Shown in pieces: positions 1 to 8,893 of a stretch of DNA of 22,153 bases. The stretch lies in the NCBI GenBank assembly GCA_905397405.1, contig CAJPVJ010000134.1, forward strand, positions 14,714-36,866, given 5' to 3'. The position numbers and the translations under genes were made by a program. This stretch comes from Oppiella nova (Eukaryota; Arthropoda; Arachnida; Sarcoptiformes; Oppiidae). The notes below the pieces were generated by a model. The model was given only the letters and a program-made list of their open reading frames with translations. It did no database searches and was not told where the DNA came from. How positions within the stretch are numbered: the stretch's first letter is position 1; every line of letters begins with the position of its first letter.

Positions 1-28
<28 letters not shown>
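1..28. repeat. (TC)14 microsatellite at window edge
   Basis: A perfect TC dinucleotide tract runs from the first base, so it probably continues outside the window. It is one of about 22 CT/GA tracts here. Confidence 0.97.
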
Positions 29-31
<3 letters not shown>

Positions 32-876
32 GATTCTAATGACTATAAGTTTTGGCAACAAATGGCAATCGTATGTAATATGCGTAATGTGTATCGCATT
101 AATGGCAGTGGTGTATAGCCTAAGGTTAGGGCTGAATCAGTGAACACTTTGGCCCAAATTGACGGCAGCGCTGATTGTCTCCACAATTCTTGGTTTGGAT
201 TTTGAATTTTCACTTCAAGTGCTTCACTCTCCATATATCATGCAATAATTGATTAGAAAGTCAGGCACAACAAATGGCAACAAATTTCTTGATTGCATTC
301 ATTTAATACAAGTACTGATCGGTCATTCATTTGCTTTCATAAGTGCAATGAAATGCTTATAACATTTGACATTAAGCCCAGCGTTCTCTCAGATGATTAG
401 CTAATGGCTGTAATGGCTATTATCGAGAGCTCACTATACCATAGCATACCAGTCCAGTGCCTATCAGTAGCAGTGGTGGCACTGATATGCGGTTTCAGCA
501 GCGCTCGCATAATGGCATATAAATCGATATATGGATTATACAAATGCAATATTAATGCTAATATTTACAGATATATTGCCAGTAAAAAAAATATTTATAT
601 AATTATTTATTTAATAAACTTCATTTTTCATGGACCTATATATGATACACAGAAATAAATACTCAACACAAGCAAAACAATTCAATGCAGCCTCTCAGCC
701 ATCCATTCATTTATTTTTGTACTTTTTGATGATTTAATAATTAATTTTTTGTATACAATACATCACACAAATAGTATTTGCGATTTCAGGTCACAATAAA
801 ATAAAAATGTTAAATAAAAAACACTAAAACAAACAACAAATACAAGAAACACAAAATCAAAAAACCATTTGTTTGA

Positions 877-880
<4 letters not shown>
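29..880. other. AT-rich non-coding stretch
   Basis: No convincing gene is seen. The open frame at 404-658 (+) drifts into low-complexity AT-rich codons and resembles no family I know. A cluster of CAGTG and CACTG words lies at 447-485, a degenerate relative of the TACCRGTGCC decamer found elsewhere. Bases 813-867 are strongly A-rich and nearly free of G and T, just before the CT tract at 881. Confidence 0.6.

Positions 881-907
<27 letters not shown>
881..907. repeat. (CT)n microsatellite
   Basis: A perfect CT tract of 27 bases. It opens into a reading frame that continues to 1165 on the plus strand, so the Ser-Leu run at the front of that frame is microsatellite read-through. Confidence 0.97.
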
Positions 908-973
908 AATGGACTGAAAATCACGATTTCGTATTCACACTACCGGTTCACTACTGTTCCTCACATAATTGGT

Positions 974-1342
974 ATGCAATTTGTAATCATAGTATACGAC
1001 GACATCCGTAAGCCATTTCATGGTATATACGAATCGGAGGAATGGTGTGCTAAATGGTATCGTATGTATTGCACGTCAGGCTTAGACCCAGTCTTAGAGT
1101 TCAATCGAAATATAAATAAGAAAAGAATGAAAGACAACATACAATACAATGCATTCATATATTAAAGTCTTTTTGGAAAACTTTTTTGGTTTTGTTTTGT
1201 TGTCTCTATTATAGTCACTGCAGAAGTGATGCCATATTTAGATCACAAATACAAAAGAGAGACTCAATTGAGTGAACAAATAGTTTTATTCCACAGATTC
1301 CATGGTTTACATGATATAACACCAGAGACTAGTGTTATATGA
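974..1342 (+). CDS. Candidate two-exon small gene, unassigned
   Basis: I do not recognise this protein. The plus frame is open from the CT tract to 1165. From the ATG at 974 it encodes a mixed, protein-like composition (YDDIRKPFHG, ESEEWCAKWY) and not a simple repeat. At 1062 there is a strong 5' splice-site match, GTATGT, leaving one base over (phase 1). A T-rich tract ending in ATTATAG at 1214 is a good 3' splice site, and the exon from 1215 is open only in the frame needing a phase-1 donor. It reads LDHKYKRETQLSEQ and HDITPETSVI to a TGA at 1340-1342. The model has exons 974-1061 and 1215-1342, a 153-base intron and 71 residues. The phase match has a one-in-three chance of being accidental. 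The start is uncertain, because further coding sequence could lie upstream. Confidence 0.22.
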
Positions 1343-1611
1343 CATACATATGAATTAATTTATATATTATTTATCCAAAATAATATATTACTTTATAAAT
1401 TTAGAGTATTTTAAACTGTCCCCTAGTTGTATGAACCTAATATTGTAATAATTCTATAATTTTAGTAACTCAATTTAAATTAACAAAAGCATAAATAACA
1501 ATATAAAATTGCAACCAACAGCTAATATTTATGTATTTTAGCCAACCCTACAAAACACAAACACATATGAAAGACAAGAAGTGTATTAAGCATAAGGACT
1601 GAGTGTAAGAG
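1343..1611. other. AT-rich spacer
   Basis: Very AT-rich sequence. No open frame, repeat or RNA gene is seen. Confidence 0.5.
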
Positions 1612-1943
1612 TGTTTGTGCGGCTATAATACCGGCAAACGTTTGTTGTTATGCACCGATTCATCTCAACTGTTGGCTATCTTTTTGTCTCCCTTTCGGTC
1701 TCTCCATCACAAGCGCCGGTACTTTGAGTTCTACCGCCGGAAGTGTTTGGAAACAACACTCAAAGACAATAAACTCATGAAGAAGTGCTCATGTTTTAGA
1801 TGCGTGTCTATCAGCGATAGCCGGGTGCCGGTCATGAGTCCAGACATGTCAGGGCATAGTTTGACCAACAAATACATCACATGAACTGGACTTTGATTTC
1901 GTTGCGATAAGATGTGCTCTAAGTTTTGTTTGTGTTTACAATT
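1612..1943. other. GC-richer patch open on both strands, possible exon
   Basis: This patch is clearly less AT-rich than its surroundings. On the plus strand it is open to a TGA at 1882-1884, about 89 codons with no ATG near its 5' end; the peptide is rich in Lys, Arg and Cys. On the minus strand it is open from 1943 down to 1731 and includes the peptide CPDMSGLMTGTRLSLIDTH. A GTAGAA that could serve as a minus-strand donor follows at about 1735. I recognise neither product. It could be an exon of a large gene or simply a GC-richer non-coding island. Confidence 0.2.
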
Positions 1944-2329
1944 TTACGTCATCTTAATATGAGACGATTGTTTGTAAATATAAATTTAGCATATTAATTA
2001 GTAGAAATTTAAAAATTTTATTGATACTGGTAATAAAATATTAAGTGCCACTAGTAAATCTTTAAGAGAATATATTTAATTTAGTTTTATAGTATTTTTA
2101 CATTTTTATTTGTTATACAATTTGTATTATTTTAATAAATACAATCAATAATGTGACATAACGATCTATTTAAATTGTTTCGAGTTTTCAAATAGCGTGA
2201 CAAATATTTTATATAAATTACTCGTTTAAAGTAATCAATAGTTTATGTAAATCGAGTAAAAGTGAGTTACGATTCATTTGGGACTCGCCGTCACTGTTAT
2301 GGCAACTAATTATGCGATAGAGCCGTGAA
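1944..2329. other. AT-rich stretch, nothing seen
   Basis: No open frame of note, no tract of simple repeat and no RNA gene. The sequence becomes less AT-rich from about 2260 up to the duplicated block. Confidence 0.5.
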
Positions 2330-2400
2330 TTTTCGAGAAAATAATTTTAATAATAATCAAAACTCAGCAAACATTGAGAGAGAGAGAGAGAGAGAGAGAG
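2330..2400 (+). repeat. Duplicated block C, copy 1
   Basis: A 46-base unique segment beginning TTTTCGAGAAAATAATTT, followed by a (GA)n tract at 2376-2400. The same segment plus GA tract recurs at 2431-2498 in the same orientation and at 2997-3065 inverted. Confidence 0.95.
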
Positions 2401-2430
2401 CGGCCAGAGATGAGTAGTGACTAATAGANG
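2401..2430. other. 30-base spacer with an ambiguous base
   Basis: A short spacer between two direct copies of block C. It contains the single N I saw in the window, at 2429, one base before the second copy begins. This points to an uncertain join in the assembly. Confidence 0.9.
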
Positions 2431-2498
2431 TTTTCGAGAAAATAATTTTAATAATAATCAAAACTCAGCAAACATTGAGAGAGAGAGAGAGAGAGAGA
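2431..2498 (+). repeat. Duplicated block C, copy 2
   Basis: A direct copy of 2330-2400, identical over the unique segment, with a slightly shorter GA tract at 2477-2498. The flank after the tract differs from copy 1, so similarity ends at the microsatellite. Confidence 0.95.
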
Positions 2499-2996
2499 CT
2501 CCTTGAATGTAGTGAATGATCCAAATCCAAATGGATAATATAAGCAATGTTTTGCCCCTTCATTAATAACATGAGTTAATGTTTAGAGTTTAGGTTAATT
2601 TGCATCCGAGTGCCGATCAGGGCCGCTCTCTCCCTCTTCATCTCTTTCTATACTGTATTCATCTAAAGTGTTGCCAATTCAACCAAGTGTTGAGGCACTG
2701 GTAGCACTGGTAGTACACTGGTGTCTCATTGGTACGGCTAATCATTTCGGTGGTACAGTTAACAGCACCGGCAATGCTAACCCCGTTGTATTGAAATGAG
2801 GGAATAATGTATATTCTATGACATAACACATGATGTGATTTCTCTGGCAAATGGCACACAAAAGGCGATGCATTTGTTTCATGTATTATATAATACAATG
2901 AGTTTGTGTTTGTCTGCCGTAACGAACACTCAATGGCTATACGAGTCCGAAGAGAATTGAATCGTTATTTTTGATTCAAACGCCAATTCAGTTCAC
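2499..2996. other. Non-coding stretch with decamer array
   Basis: A minus-strand open frame of 79 codons (2659-2898) overlaps a tandem array of the decamer and is probably chance. No gene is recognised. The decamer array is listed separately. Confidence 0.5.
2694..2735 (-). repeat. Tandem array of the TACCRGTGCC decamer
   Basis: GGCACTGGTA at 2694-2703 is immediately followed by AGCACTGGTA (2703-2712, sharing one base), then a weaker ACACTGGTG and a degenerate CATTGGTA. This is the clearest local array of the dispersed decamer, here in reverse orientation, with a period of about 9 to 11 bases. Confidence 0.75.
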
Positions 2997-3066
2997 CTCT
3001 CTCTCTCTCTCTCTCTCTCAATGTTTGCTGAGTTTTGATTATTATTAAAATTATTTTCTCGAAAAT
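2997..3066 (-). repeat. Duplicated block C, inverted copy 3
   Basis: A (CT)n tract at 2997-3019 followed by the reverse complement of block C, ending ...CTCGAAAAT at 3066. It forms an inverted repeat with copies 1 and 2. It directly abuts block A at 3067, so 3066/3067 is a sharp junction between two duplicated segments. Confidence 0.95.
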
Positions 3067-3213
3067 AAAGCTAATGAAACATTTACGAAATGCTCGCACA
3101 AATAATTAGGTGAGAGCACTGCTAATGGTCGCTCCCAATTTGCCCTAATATACACACCACTTTTTATTCTCCATTTCCAATTACCAACTGTACAGCCCTT
3201 GAATACCAGTGCC

Positions 3214-3248
<35 letters not shown>
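3067..3248 (+). repeat. Duplicated block A, copy 1
   Basis: A unique segment of about 149 bases followed by a CT tract at 3216-3248. It recurs at 5100-5289 with one visible substitution (G at 3195, A at 5228) and no indel outside the tract. It contains a perfect TACCAGTGCC at 3204-3213, just before the tract. No coding potential is seen. Confidence 0.96.
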
Positions 3249-3250
<2 letters not shown>

Positions 3251-4156
3251 GCTATAAATTTTATGACTATTTCTCTCCATTCAATGTGTTTAACCTTTTG
3301 ATGGTATATTGAATAATATAGTATTTTTATTGATATTTCAATTAACATTAATTTGTTTTAGTAAAACATTTCCATTTTTATGAATTGAAGATTTTATGCT
3401 ATATTTTGATAAATACATATCTTATCAAAACATTAATGAATTTATTAACGTTTTTATTCATTTAATAATTTTTAATTGCTTTTAAAGAACTACTGAAATA
3501 AAAAACAAAACTTTTTTAGAGTTATTAACTAAATATCTTAAAATTTCATTCATATTCTGAGCCCTTTTTGCATTTATATGTGCATTAAATAATCAATTAT
3601 AGCATATAGTGAACTAAATGTACACATAATTTACATTTTATTTTGCATCTGATTTACAAATCTAAACACTATTACATCTAACAAGAAAAAGTAATTTATT
3701 ATGACTTCAACTATAAATTTGTTGCTTTTTATCCAAAATCTCACATAATTTGTTATCTTTATTTATATTCATAATTACTTTTGCATTAAAATAAAGTGTT
3801 CTTGATTCAAAAAATATTAAAAACTAATCATTTATTCGCTAATGTTTTAGCGCATCAATTGAGTAGAAAAAACAATTATTGATATGAATGAATAAATTAC
3901 TTTTTATATTAATTTAATATTTATATAAAATATACTGCATAAATATATAATAAAATAAATTATTTACTCAATGATGGATAAGAAACCAGAAATAATTAAT
4001 TAATAAAACAACAAAAAATAAAATAATAATTAAATTTACAAATAAATTTCCGTATGAATTGGCAAATGCACTTGTAAATAAAATATTTATAGTAAAATAA
4101 AACAAACAAATGTTCTCAAAATATTAGACTTTTATTATTAGTTTCAATTATCCAGA
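3249..4156. other. Extremely AT-rich desert
   Basis: Nothing recognisable. Stop codons are dense in all frames. A few TTTTAG strings resemble 3' splice sites, but no open exon follows them. Confidence 0.6.
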
Positions 4157-4168
4157 TCTCTCTCTCTC
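4157..4168. repeat. Short (TC)6 tract
   Basis: The shortest tract of the family in this window, directly upstream of the small open frame at 4178. Confidence 0.9.
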
Positions 4169-4177
4169 GACTATACA

Positions 4178-4252
4178 ATGAGTGATGAATTAAATAATAT
4201 TAAAAACTCAGAAAATATATTAAAAGAGTTGCCGACAGAGGAGCTATTTTAA
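4178..4252 (+). other. Short open frame, possible gene relic
   Basis: An ATG with A at -3 opens a 24-residue frame with a hydrophilic, helix-like composition (MSDELNNIKN, ELPTEELF). After its stop the same frame is mostly open for about another 130 bases, with further Lys-rich peptides. That pattern would fit a decayed coding segment, or chance in A-rich DNA. No family is recognised. Confidence 0.15.
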
Positions 4253-5099
4253 GACTTTACAGCTAAAAAAGTGCAAAAAATTGTAAAAATAATAACAGGG
4301 AATGTGTTAAATGAAAATTAATTAGAATTTAAAGTATATTTTATTCTCATAAAAGTCACTCAAAAGGCCTTTCATGTGATACTCTCGCCTTAAAAACAAA
4401 ACAAAAATTAATTTTACACCAAAAACACTGTTCAGTGTAAGTTTAATTAATTATATTGAGATACACAGACACAAACACTCTATCGACATACCAGTGTCTA
4501 ACAGTGCCTAACAGTGCTTGCGTTGCAATACCTAACACAAGGCTCGTGAAGATGTCTTACAGGCGCTACAAACCCTACAACCACTAGAATATGAGGTTTC
4601 ATACGAGGCTTACAGTGCATACGATATTCACAACAATTCACTAATATTTTTGTGTTACCGTTAATATTTTATGATAAATTTTACATTAATTTAATAATTA
4701 CTTATATTTCCTTATTTAATTGATTATTTGTGCGCCAAATTGTGTTAGGGTTTAATTTATGAATACAGAGCCGTAATAAAAAACAGAGCAAAGCCTAGAA
4801 ATGTGGACCAAAATGAACGCAACTCTCAAACTAATGAAATATAAAAGTATTCGCAAACTTAATGACTGTATATATCGGCCGCAATTAAATCGCTTTATAA
4901 TGACAATACATTACATGCCATAAAATTGCTGTAATAATAGGCGCAAGTATTGCATAAGTGTTTGTGTGTTTAGATAGGGAATGCCAGTTGTGTTGGAGTG
5001 GATACTAGATATACTAGATACTAGTGCTAAAATGGCAAACTTGCGGTTAGGAGTGGTATAGTATTGGTGGTACAGTACGTAAGTAGTAGTAGTGTTGCC
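4253..5099. other. AT-rich stretch with one decamer array
   Basis: No gene is recognised. A 14-base hairpin, ACACTG-TT-CAGTGT, lies at about 4425-4438. A tandem decamer array occupies 4489-4518. The minus-strand open frame at 4911-5132 spans the junction into block A and is not supported. Confidence 0.55.
4489..4518 (+). repeat. Three tandem decamers with exact 10-base period
   Basis: TACCAGTGTC, TAACAGTGCC and TAACAGTGCT follow one another with an exact period of 10. They match the TACCRGTGCC consensus at nine, nine and eight positions. This is the best evidence that the decamer can behave as a minisatellite unit. Confidence 0.8.
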
Positions 5100-5246
5100 A
5101 AAGCTAATGAAACATTTACGAAATGCTCGCACAAATAATTAGGTGAGAGCACTGCTAATGGTCGCTCCCAATTTGCCCTAATATACACACCACTTTTTAT
5201 TCTCCATTTCCAATTACCAACTGTACAACCCTTGAATACCAGTGCC

Positions 5247-5289
<43 letters not shown>
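5100..5289 (+). repeat. Duplicated block A, copy 2
   Basis: A near-identical direct copy of 3067-3248, displaced by 2033 bases, with a longer CT tract at 5249-5289 (41 bases). Flanks on both sides differ from copy 1. The perfect decamer is at 5237-5246. Confidence 0.96.
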
Positions 5290-5291
<2 letters not shown>

Positions 5292-5351
5292 CAATGAGTT
5301 TCAATGCATAGTATAGTATGTGTTGTGTATTCCGAGCGATGCCTCACCTCT

Positions 5352-5361
5352 GGCACCGGTA
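5352..5361 (-). repeat. GGCACCGGTA decamer
   Basis: A perfect match to the reverse complement of TACCRGTGCC, with R being G. The central ACCGGT is palindromic. Confidence 0.7.
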
Positions 5362-5428
5362 ATTGAATTACACATCTATTGCCACACATTTGCCATTCAC
5401 TTCACTAACCATTGCTTTTCTCTTGCAG

Positions 5429-5676
5429 TCGTTGTTATAATATATTTATTTAGTGTTTCGCTTGTTTTCCTCAATTTCTATACCGTATCGCTATTTAACT
5501 GTCTTATCGTATTATTATGTGTATTGACTTTTGGCTCTCCTTTTAAATTAAGTTTGAATTGGAGTTTATGGTCGGCTATGCTGTCGTCCCATCGCCGCCC
5601 TCTTCTCCCTATACTACCCAACCGAATGACTACCGGTTGGCAGCGAATAGTAATTTTCACTCAAAAATTACTGTAA
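5429..5676 (+). CDS. Candidate exon(s) after a strong 3' splice site
   Basis: Bases 5401-5428 form a textbook 3' splice site: CTAAC branch-like word, pyrimidine tract, TTGCAG. The frame with two leading bases is open from 5429 to a TAA at 5674-5676, about 81 codons. Its first 35 residues are strongly hydrophobic (VVIIYLFSVSLVFLNFY), like one or two membrane segments, followed by a basic, proline-containing tail. An overlapping second frame across 5556-5672 gives a Ser-Pro-rich peptide (VVPSPPSSPYTTQPNDYRL) and could be an alternative exon between an AG at about 5550 and a GTAATT at about 5671. Only one of these can be the main product. No family is recognised, and a first exon is not visible nearby. 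Confidence 0.2.
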
Positions 5677-6118
5677 TTTCGGATTTAGTTTCTCATACAA
5701 CATGTATGTATGAGAAAAAAAGTTGTGCACCAATTAAGACTCACCTATGGTTGTCAGTATACTGTATGTGTGGTTTGGGTGCTACCTGTGCTGTACACTT
5801 ATCCAAAATAATATGTTTATGTTGTGGAAATTCAAATACAGATTTTCAAACAAACAAAAATATATAAAAAGCACGAACGGAAACAAAACATGAATTTATA
5901 GAAAATTACAGATTTTTATCAGAAGTTTGCAATACTATGAAGTACTATATATTCTCGAAATGAACCAAATTCTACATTCAAATAAACTTTTACATATAAC
6001 TATTATTATTATAATTATTTGAATTTTAAGTACACATTTTGAAAAGTTCTTATTTTTAAATTATAAGATGCAAGTACTGTATATGTACTTATTTTAACAT
6101 TGTGCTACTAATAACTCA
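5677..6118. other. Mostly AT-rich, nothing firm
   Basis: A minus-strand 5' splice-site match (ATAG then GTGAGT) lies at about 5740-5746. The open frame leading to it has no start codon and no upstream AG, so I do not call an exon. Confidence 0.45.
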
Positions 6119-6412
6119 TTAGTTTCTATGCTTGATTAACAAGTCAATAACTAAATTCAAATAAATATATTGTAATTTGAATGGACAGTATTTTGAATGC
6201 TTTAGTTCACAGTCGCAGTGATCGGTGGATTGGTATGGTTTAGGGCCTGTAGTAGAGAAGTTTGACTTAAATAATGCCTTAACAACTGGTGATAGTGTGA
6301 GCCTTAATGATATCCCACTTGACTTGATTTTGGTTTTAGGTCTGGCCTCAGCTTTATGTGCGACACAACGAGAGTGAGAGTCTAACAAATTCACCCTCGC
6401 GTTGATCATCAT
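6119..6412 (-). CDS. Unassigned minus-strand open frame, 97 codons
   Basis: The frame starts at an ATG (6410-6412) close to a GA tract. It encodes a basic N-terminal half (HKAEARPKTKIKSSG) and a Cys/His cluster (DHCDCELKHSKYC), then ends in low-complexity AT-rich codons. About one open frame of this length is expected by chance in 22 kb at this composition. On the other strand, a good 3' splice site at 6340 leads into a short open stretch. I recognise no domain. It could be chance or a single-exon remnant. Confidence 0.15.
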   Translation of the reverse strand: MMINARVNLLDSHSRCVAHKAEARPKTKIKSSGISLRLTLSPVVKALFKSNFSTTGPKPYQSTDHCDCELKHSKYCPFKLQYIYLNLVIDLLIKHRN

Positions 6413-6424
6413 CTCTCTGGAGAC

Positions 6425-6426
<2 letters not shown>

Positions 6427-6457
<31 letters not shown>
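6427..6457. repeat. (GA)n microsatellite
   Basis: A perfect 31-base GA tract. Confidence 0.97.
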
Positions 6458-6460
<3 letters not shown>

Positions 6461-6632
6461 CACGTATTGGCCCTAAATTTGTGGCTAAAACTGTATATAA
6501 ACTCAATAATGTTATGCCAAACGACACAATACGTGCATCACTTGTGCCCCAAAACAGTCGGCGCTGTCAAGTCATGCATGTGATTGAATTGCTTGCATAA
6601 ACAGATGTAACATTTATCTACTGATTGCTCAC

Positions 6633-6653
6633 TACCAGTGCCTTACCAGTGCT
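6633..6653 (+). repeat. Two tandem decamers, period 11
   Basis: TACCAGTGCC at 6633-6642, one spacer base, then TACCAGTGCT at 6644-6653. Confidence 0.8.
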
Positions 6654-6881
6654 CAGCCAACAGTTTCCCGAACTGTACTCTATTGTTAGTATTGAATATA
6701 AATATACAATTCATATATTTTTTGCATTTTTATATTTCAATCCCAAAATCTAACACAACTTTAACAGCAGTTGTATTGATTGAAAGGCATAAAAATTTAG
6801 TATAATTGCTAACAATGTATGAGAGGTTGAGAGGTGGGAGAGAGTGAGTGAGATTGGAGTTGGAGTTCATTTAATACTAAC

Positions 6882-6918
6882 AAGCAGTGTTAAGCACTGG
6901 TAGGCAATGCTACCAGGC
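6882..6918 (-). repeat. Reverse decamer cluster
   Basis: AGCACTGGTA at 6893-6902 matches nine of ten positions. It is flanked by degenerate relatives (GCAGTGTTA before it, GGCAATGCTA and CCAGGCAC after it). Confidence 0.65.
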
Positions 6919-6952
6919 ACACTTATTTATGTGAACCCATCAATTGCTGCGA

Positions 6953-6954
<2 letters not shown>

Positions 6955-6984
<30 letters not shown>
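6955..6984. repeat. (TC)n microsatellite
   Basis: A perfect 30-base TC tract. Confidence 0.97.
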
Positions 6985-6987
<3 letters not shown>

Positions 6988-7621
6988 CTCACTCCCGCAC
7001 TTCAAGTGTGATTATAGAGATATTGCTTGTTTTTTCTATGCATTTATAATAAAATTGTATTTTTGTTTGGCTATCACTTCTAATCTGTTTCCAAACAATT
7101 GTATATAAATTTATATGTATTTTATTGCAAAGCATTGAATCGTATAAATGAAACAAAAAATCACTTTCCATACGACGACTCCGGGATATATACCGTGTAA
7201 TCAGTTGTGGCACTCTATGCCTAGAATTATTGGCTTTCGGTTTGGTGTCAATAAATATAGAGAAATACATTTTAGTCTAAAATCTTATATACAGTAATAT
7301 GCTTTCAAATGCATTATATGTTTGGGCAAAACATTATATATTTTTACTGATAATACATATGAGCCGTTCGGGTATATAATATGGAGAGATTAAGTGAATA
7401 CATACGGGAACCGTAGTGTACAATACAAAATACCGGTGACAGTTGACAGGGCCGTACAACTCAAGCAATAGGAGGGATGTATACCTGTATTGCATAACGA
7501 GAAACGTATGGAAACTGGTTGTAGCGGTCGGTCGACACCACTTACACGACCTGATTGTGTGGGATATGATGTCGACGCTATTGACACGAAAGTGGTTCCC
7601 AAATAAATATATAAAAATCAA
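6985..7621. other. Mixed stretch, GC-richer from about 7390
   Basis: The first 400 bases are AT-rich with chance-length frames only. From 7390 the sequence becomes GC-richer and is open on both strands (minus 7334-7633 and 7390-7602, plus 7443-7682). A GTAAGT on the minus strand at about 7551-7556 is an in-frame donor match for the peptide ASTSYPTQSGR. TACCGGTGAC at 7431-7440 is a nine-of-ten decamer match. No family is recognised on either strand. Confidence 0.3.
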
Positions 7622-7771
7622 ATGCCGGCGCACTTATGTCGACACAACTGTGTGGCGCCTATGGCTCTCAATGATAAGATGAAGACAACCGGCGCTCTTG
7701 TAAAAAGCATTGGCGTCAGGCCAGTCAGCACCGGGATCTTAAATATCATATTCAGCACAGGTTACATACAG
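7622..7771 (+). CDS. Candidate first exon, unassigned
   Basis: An ATG at 7622 opens a 50-codon stretch that ends exactly at a good 5' splice site, ATACAG then GTAAAC, at phase 0. The peptide has a balanced composition (NDKMKTTGALVKSIGVRPVS) without the low-complexity bias of chance frames here. Past the donor, the frame degrades into AT-rich codons and stops at 7825, as expected of an intron. No matching 3' exon can be assigned. I do not recognise the protein. The upstream region is GC-richer and open on the opposite strand, which weakens the call. Confidence 0.2.
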
Positions 7772-8854
7772 GTAAACTTTATACAGGTGTATACAGAATA
7801 TATACTAAATATATACCTACTATAATTTATTTAATATGTATTTTTATTTATTTATATTTCTTATGTGTTTGTCATTGTTTTAACCTACGATTGAAGTAAA
7901 TGTTAAGTTTTATGCCACCCATTGATAACAACACTTCTCAATTAGATAAGACACATGAATTGACTCGTCTATTGAACACTCAATTGCCTACCAATTGGTA
8001 TATTTTACATACTGTCAGCCGGAGTCAACATTTGATTGAATTAATTTTTGTTTTACTTTTAAAAAATCAAATTTAATGTCAAAATTTAATATAAAATATT
8101 TGTACCTATAGTTTAGTTGAGTTACAGAGAATCTTGATAAATGTGTTTGATACAAATCAATTATATAAGGAAAGTGTTTGAATTAATGGTTTGATATGAG
8201 TTCCCAATATCATTCAAATATTTAATTTAAAAGTTATAAAGAATTTGATCAAAACATACCTGTACAAATAAATTAAAAACCAGTACAGAATTATATTCAA
8301 CTGTATGAACAACACTATTTTAGACTATATTTAATATCTTTACAAAAAATTACTAAAATATCTAAACAAAGTTCTCAAAATAATTACAACACTATTATAA
8401 CATACAAGAGATAAAAAGAGGAAAAATTCTCATAAAATTTGAGCCCTAATTCAATACACATATCAACAGAGCATTCAAATTGATTTAAAGCATTCATTGA
8501 AACCAATAGAGAAGAGGATATATTGTATATAAAACAAAATTACAAAATTATCATTAAATTTAAGGTATACTTTAATGTGGCCTCTCATTCGTGGCACCGG
8601 TATCTATATTAAACAGTGTATACACTACAAGTATAGAGAGAATTAAGATTCCTTTGACTCCCAATTATAATTAGCGCTCATTTTCTCGCTGCACTCTTAT
8701 TAGTAGTAAAAACCTTTAGTTTTTCTTTATATTGATCTGATTTTTACTGTGAGAACACAGAATACATACACTTTGAAGTCACTTAACGTTGATTTAAATT
8801 GTGAATTGTCATAAAAATTGTCATTTTATACGCCGATAACCAACTGGTGCTGCA

Positions 8855-8858
<4 letters not shown>
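7772..8858. other. AT-rich desert
   Basis: No open frame, RNA gene or simple-repeat tract is seen. GGCACCGGTA, a perfect reverse decamer, is at 8593-8602. Confidence 0.6.

Positions 8859-8891
<33 letters not shown>
8859..8891. repeat. (GA)n microsatellite
   Basis: A 33-base GA tract. The minus-strand frame 8821-9063 reads through it as Ser-Leu repeats and is not taken as a gene. Confidence 0.97.

Positions 8892-8893
<2 letters not shown>

Larger units (their letters stand above)
6458..6954. other. Non-coding stretch with two decamer clusters
   Basis: No gene is recognised. Two copies of the decamer lie at 6633-6653 and a reverse cluster at 6882-6918. Bases 6826-6866 are rich in G and A (GAGAGGTGGGAG-like). 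Confidence 0.55.

Noticed and set aside
5027-5389. Minus-strand open frame, 120 codons
   Set aside because: It reads Arg-Glu through the microsatellite and crosses the boundary of a duplicated block.
5740-5860. Minus-strand donor GTGAGT with open frame before it
   Set aside because: There is no start codon and no AG upstream on that strand, so no exon can be bounded.
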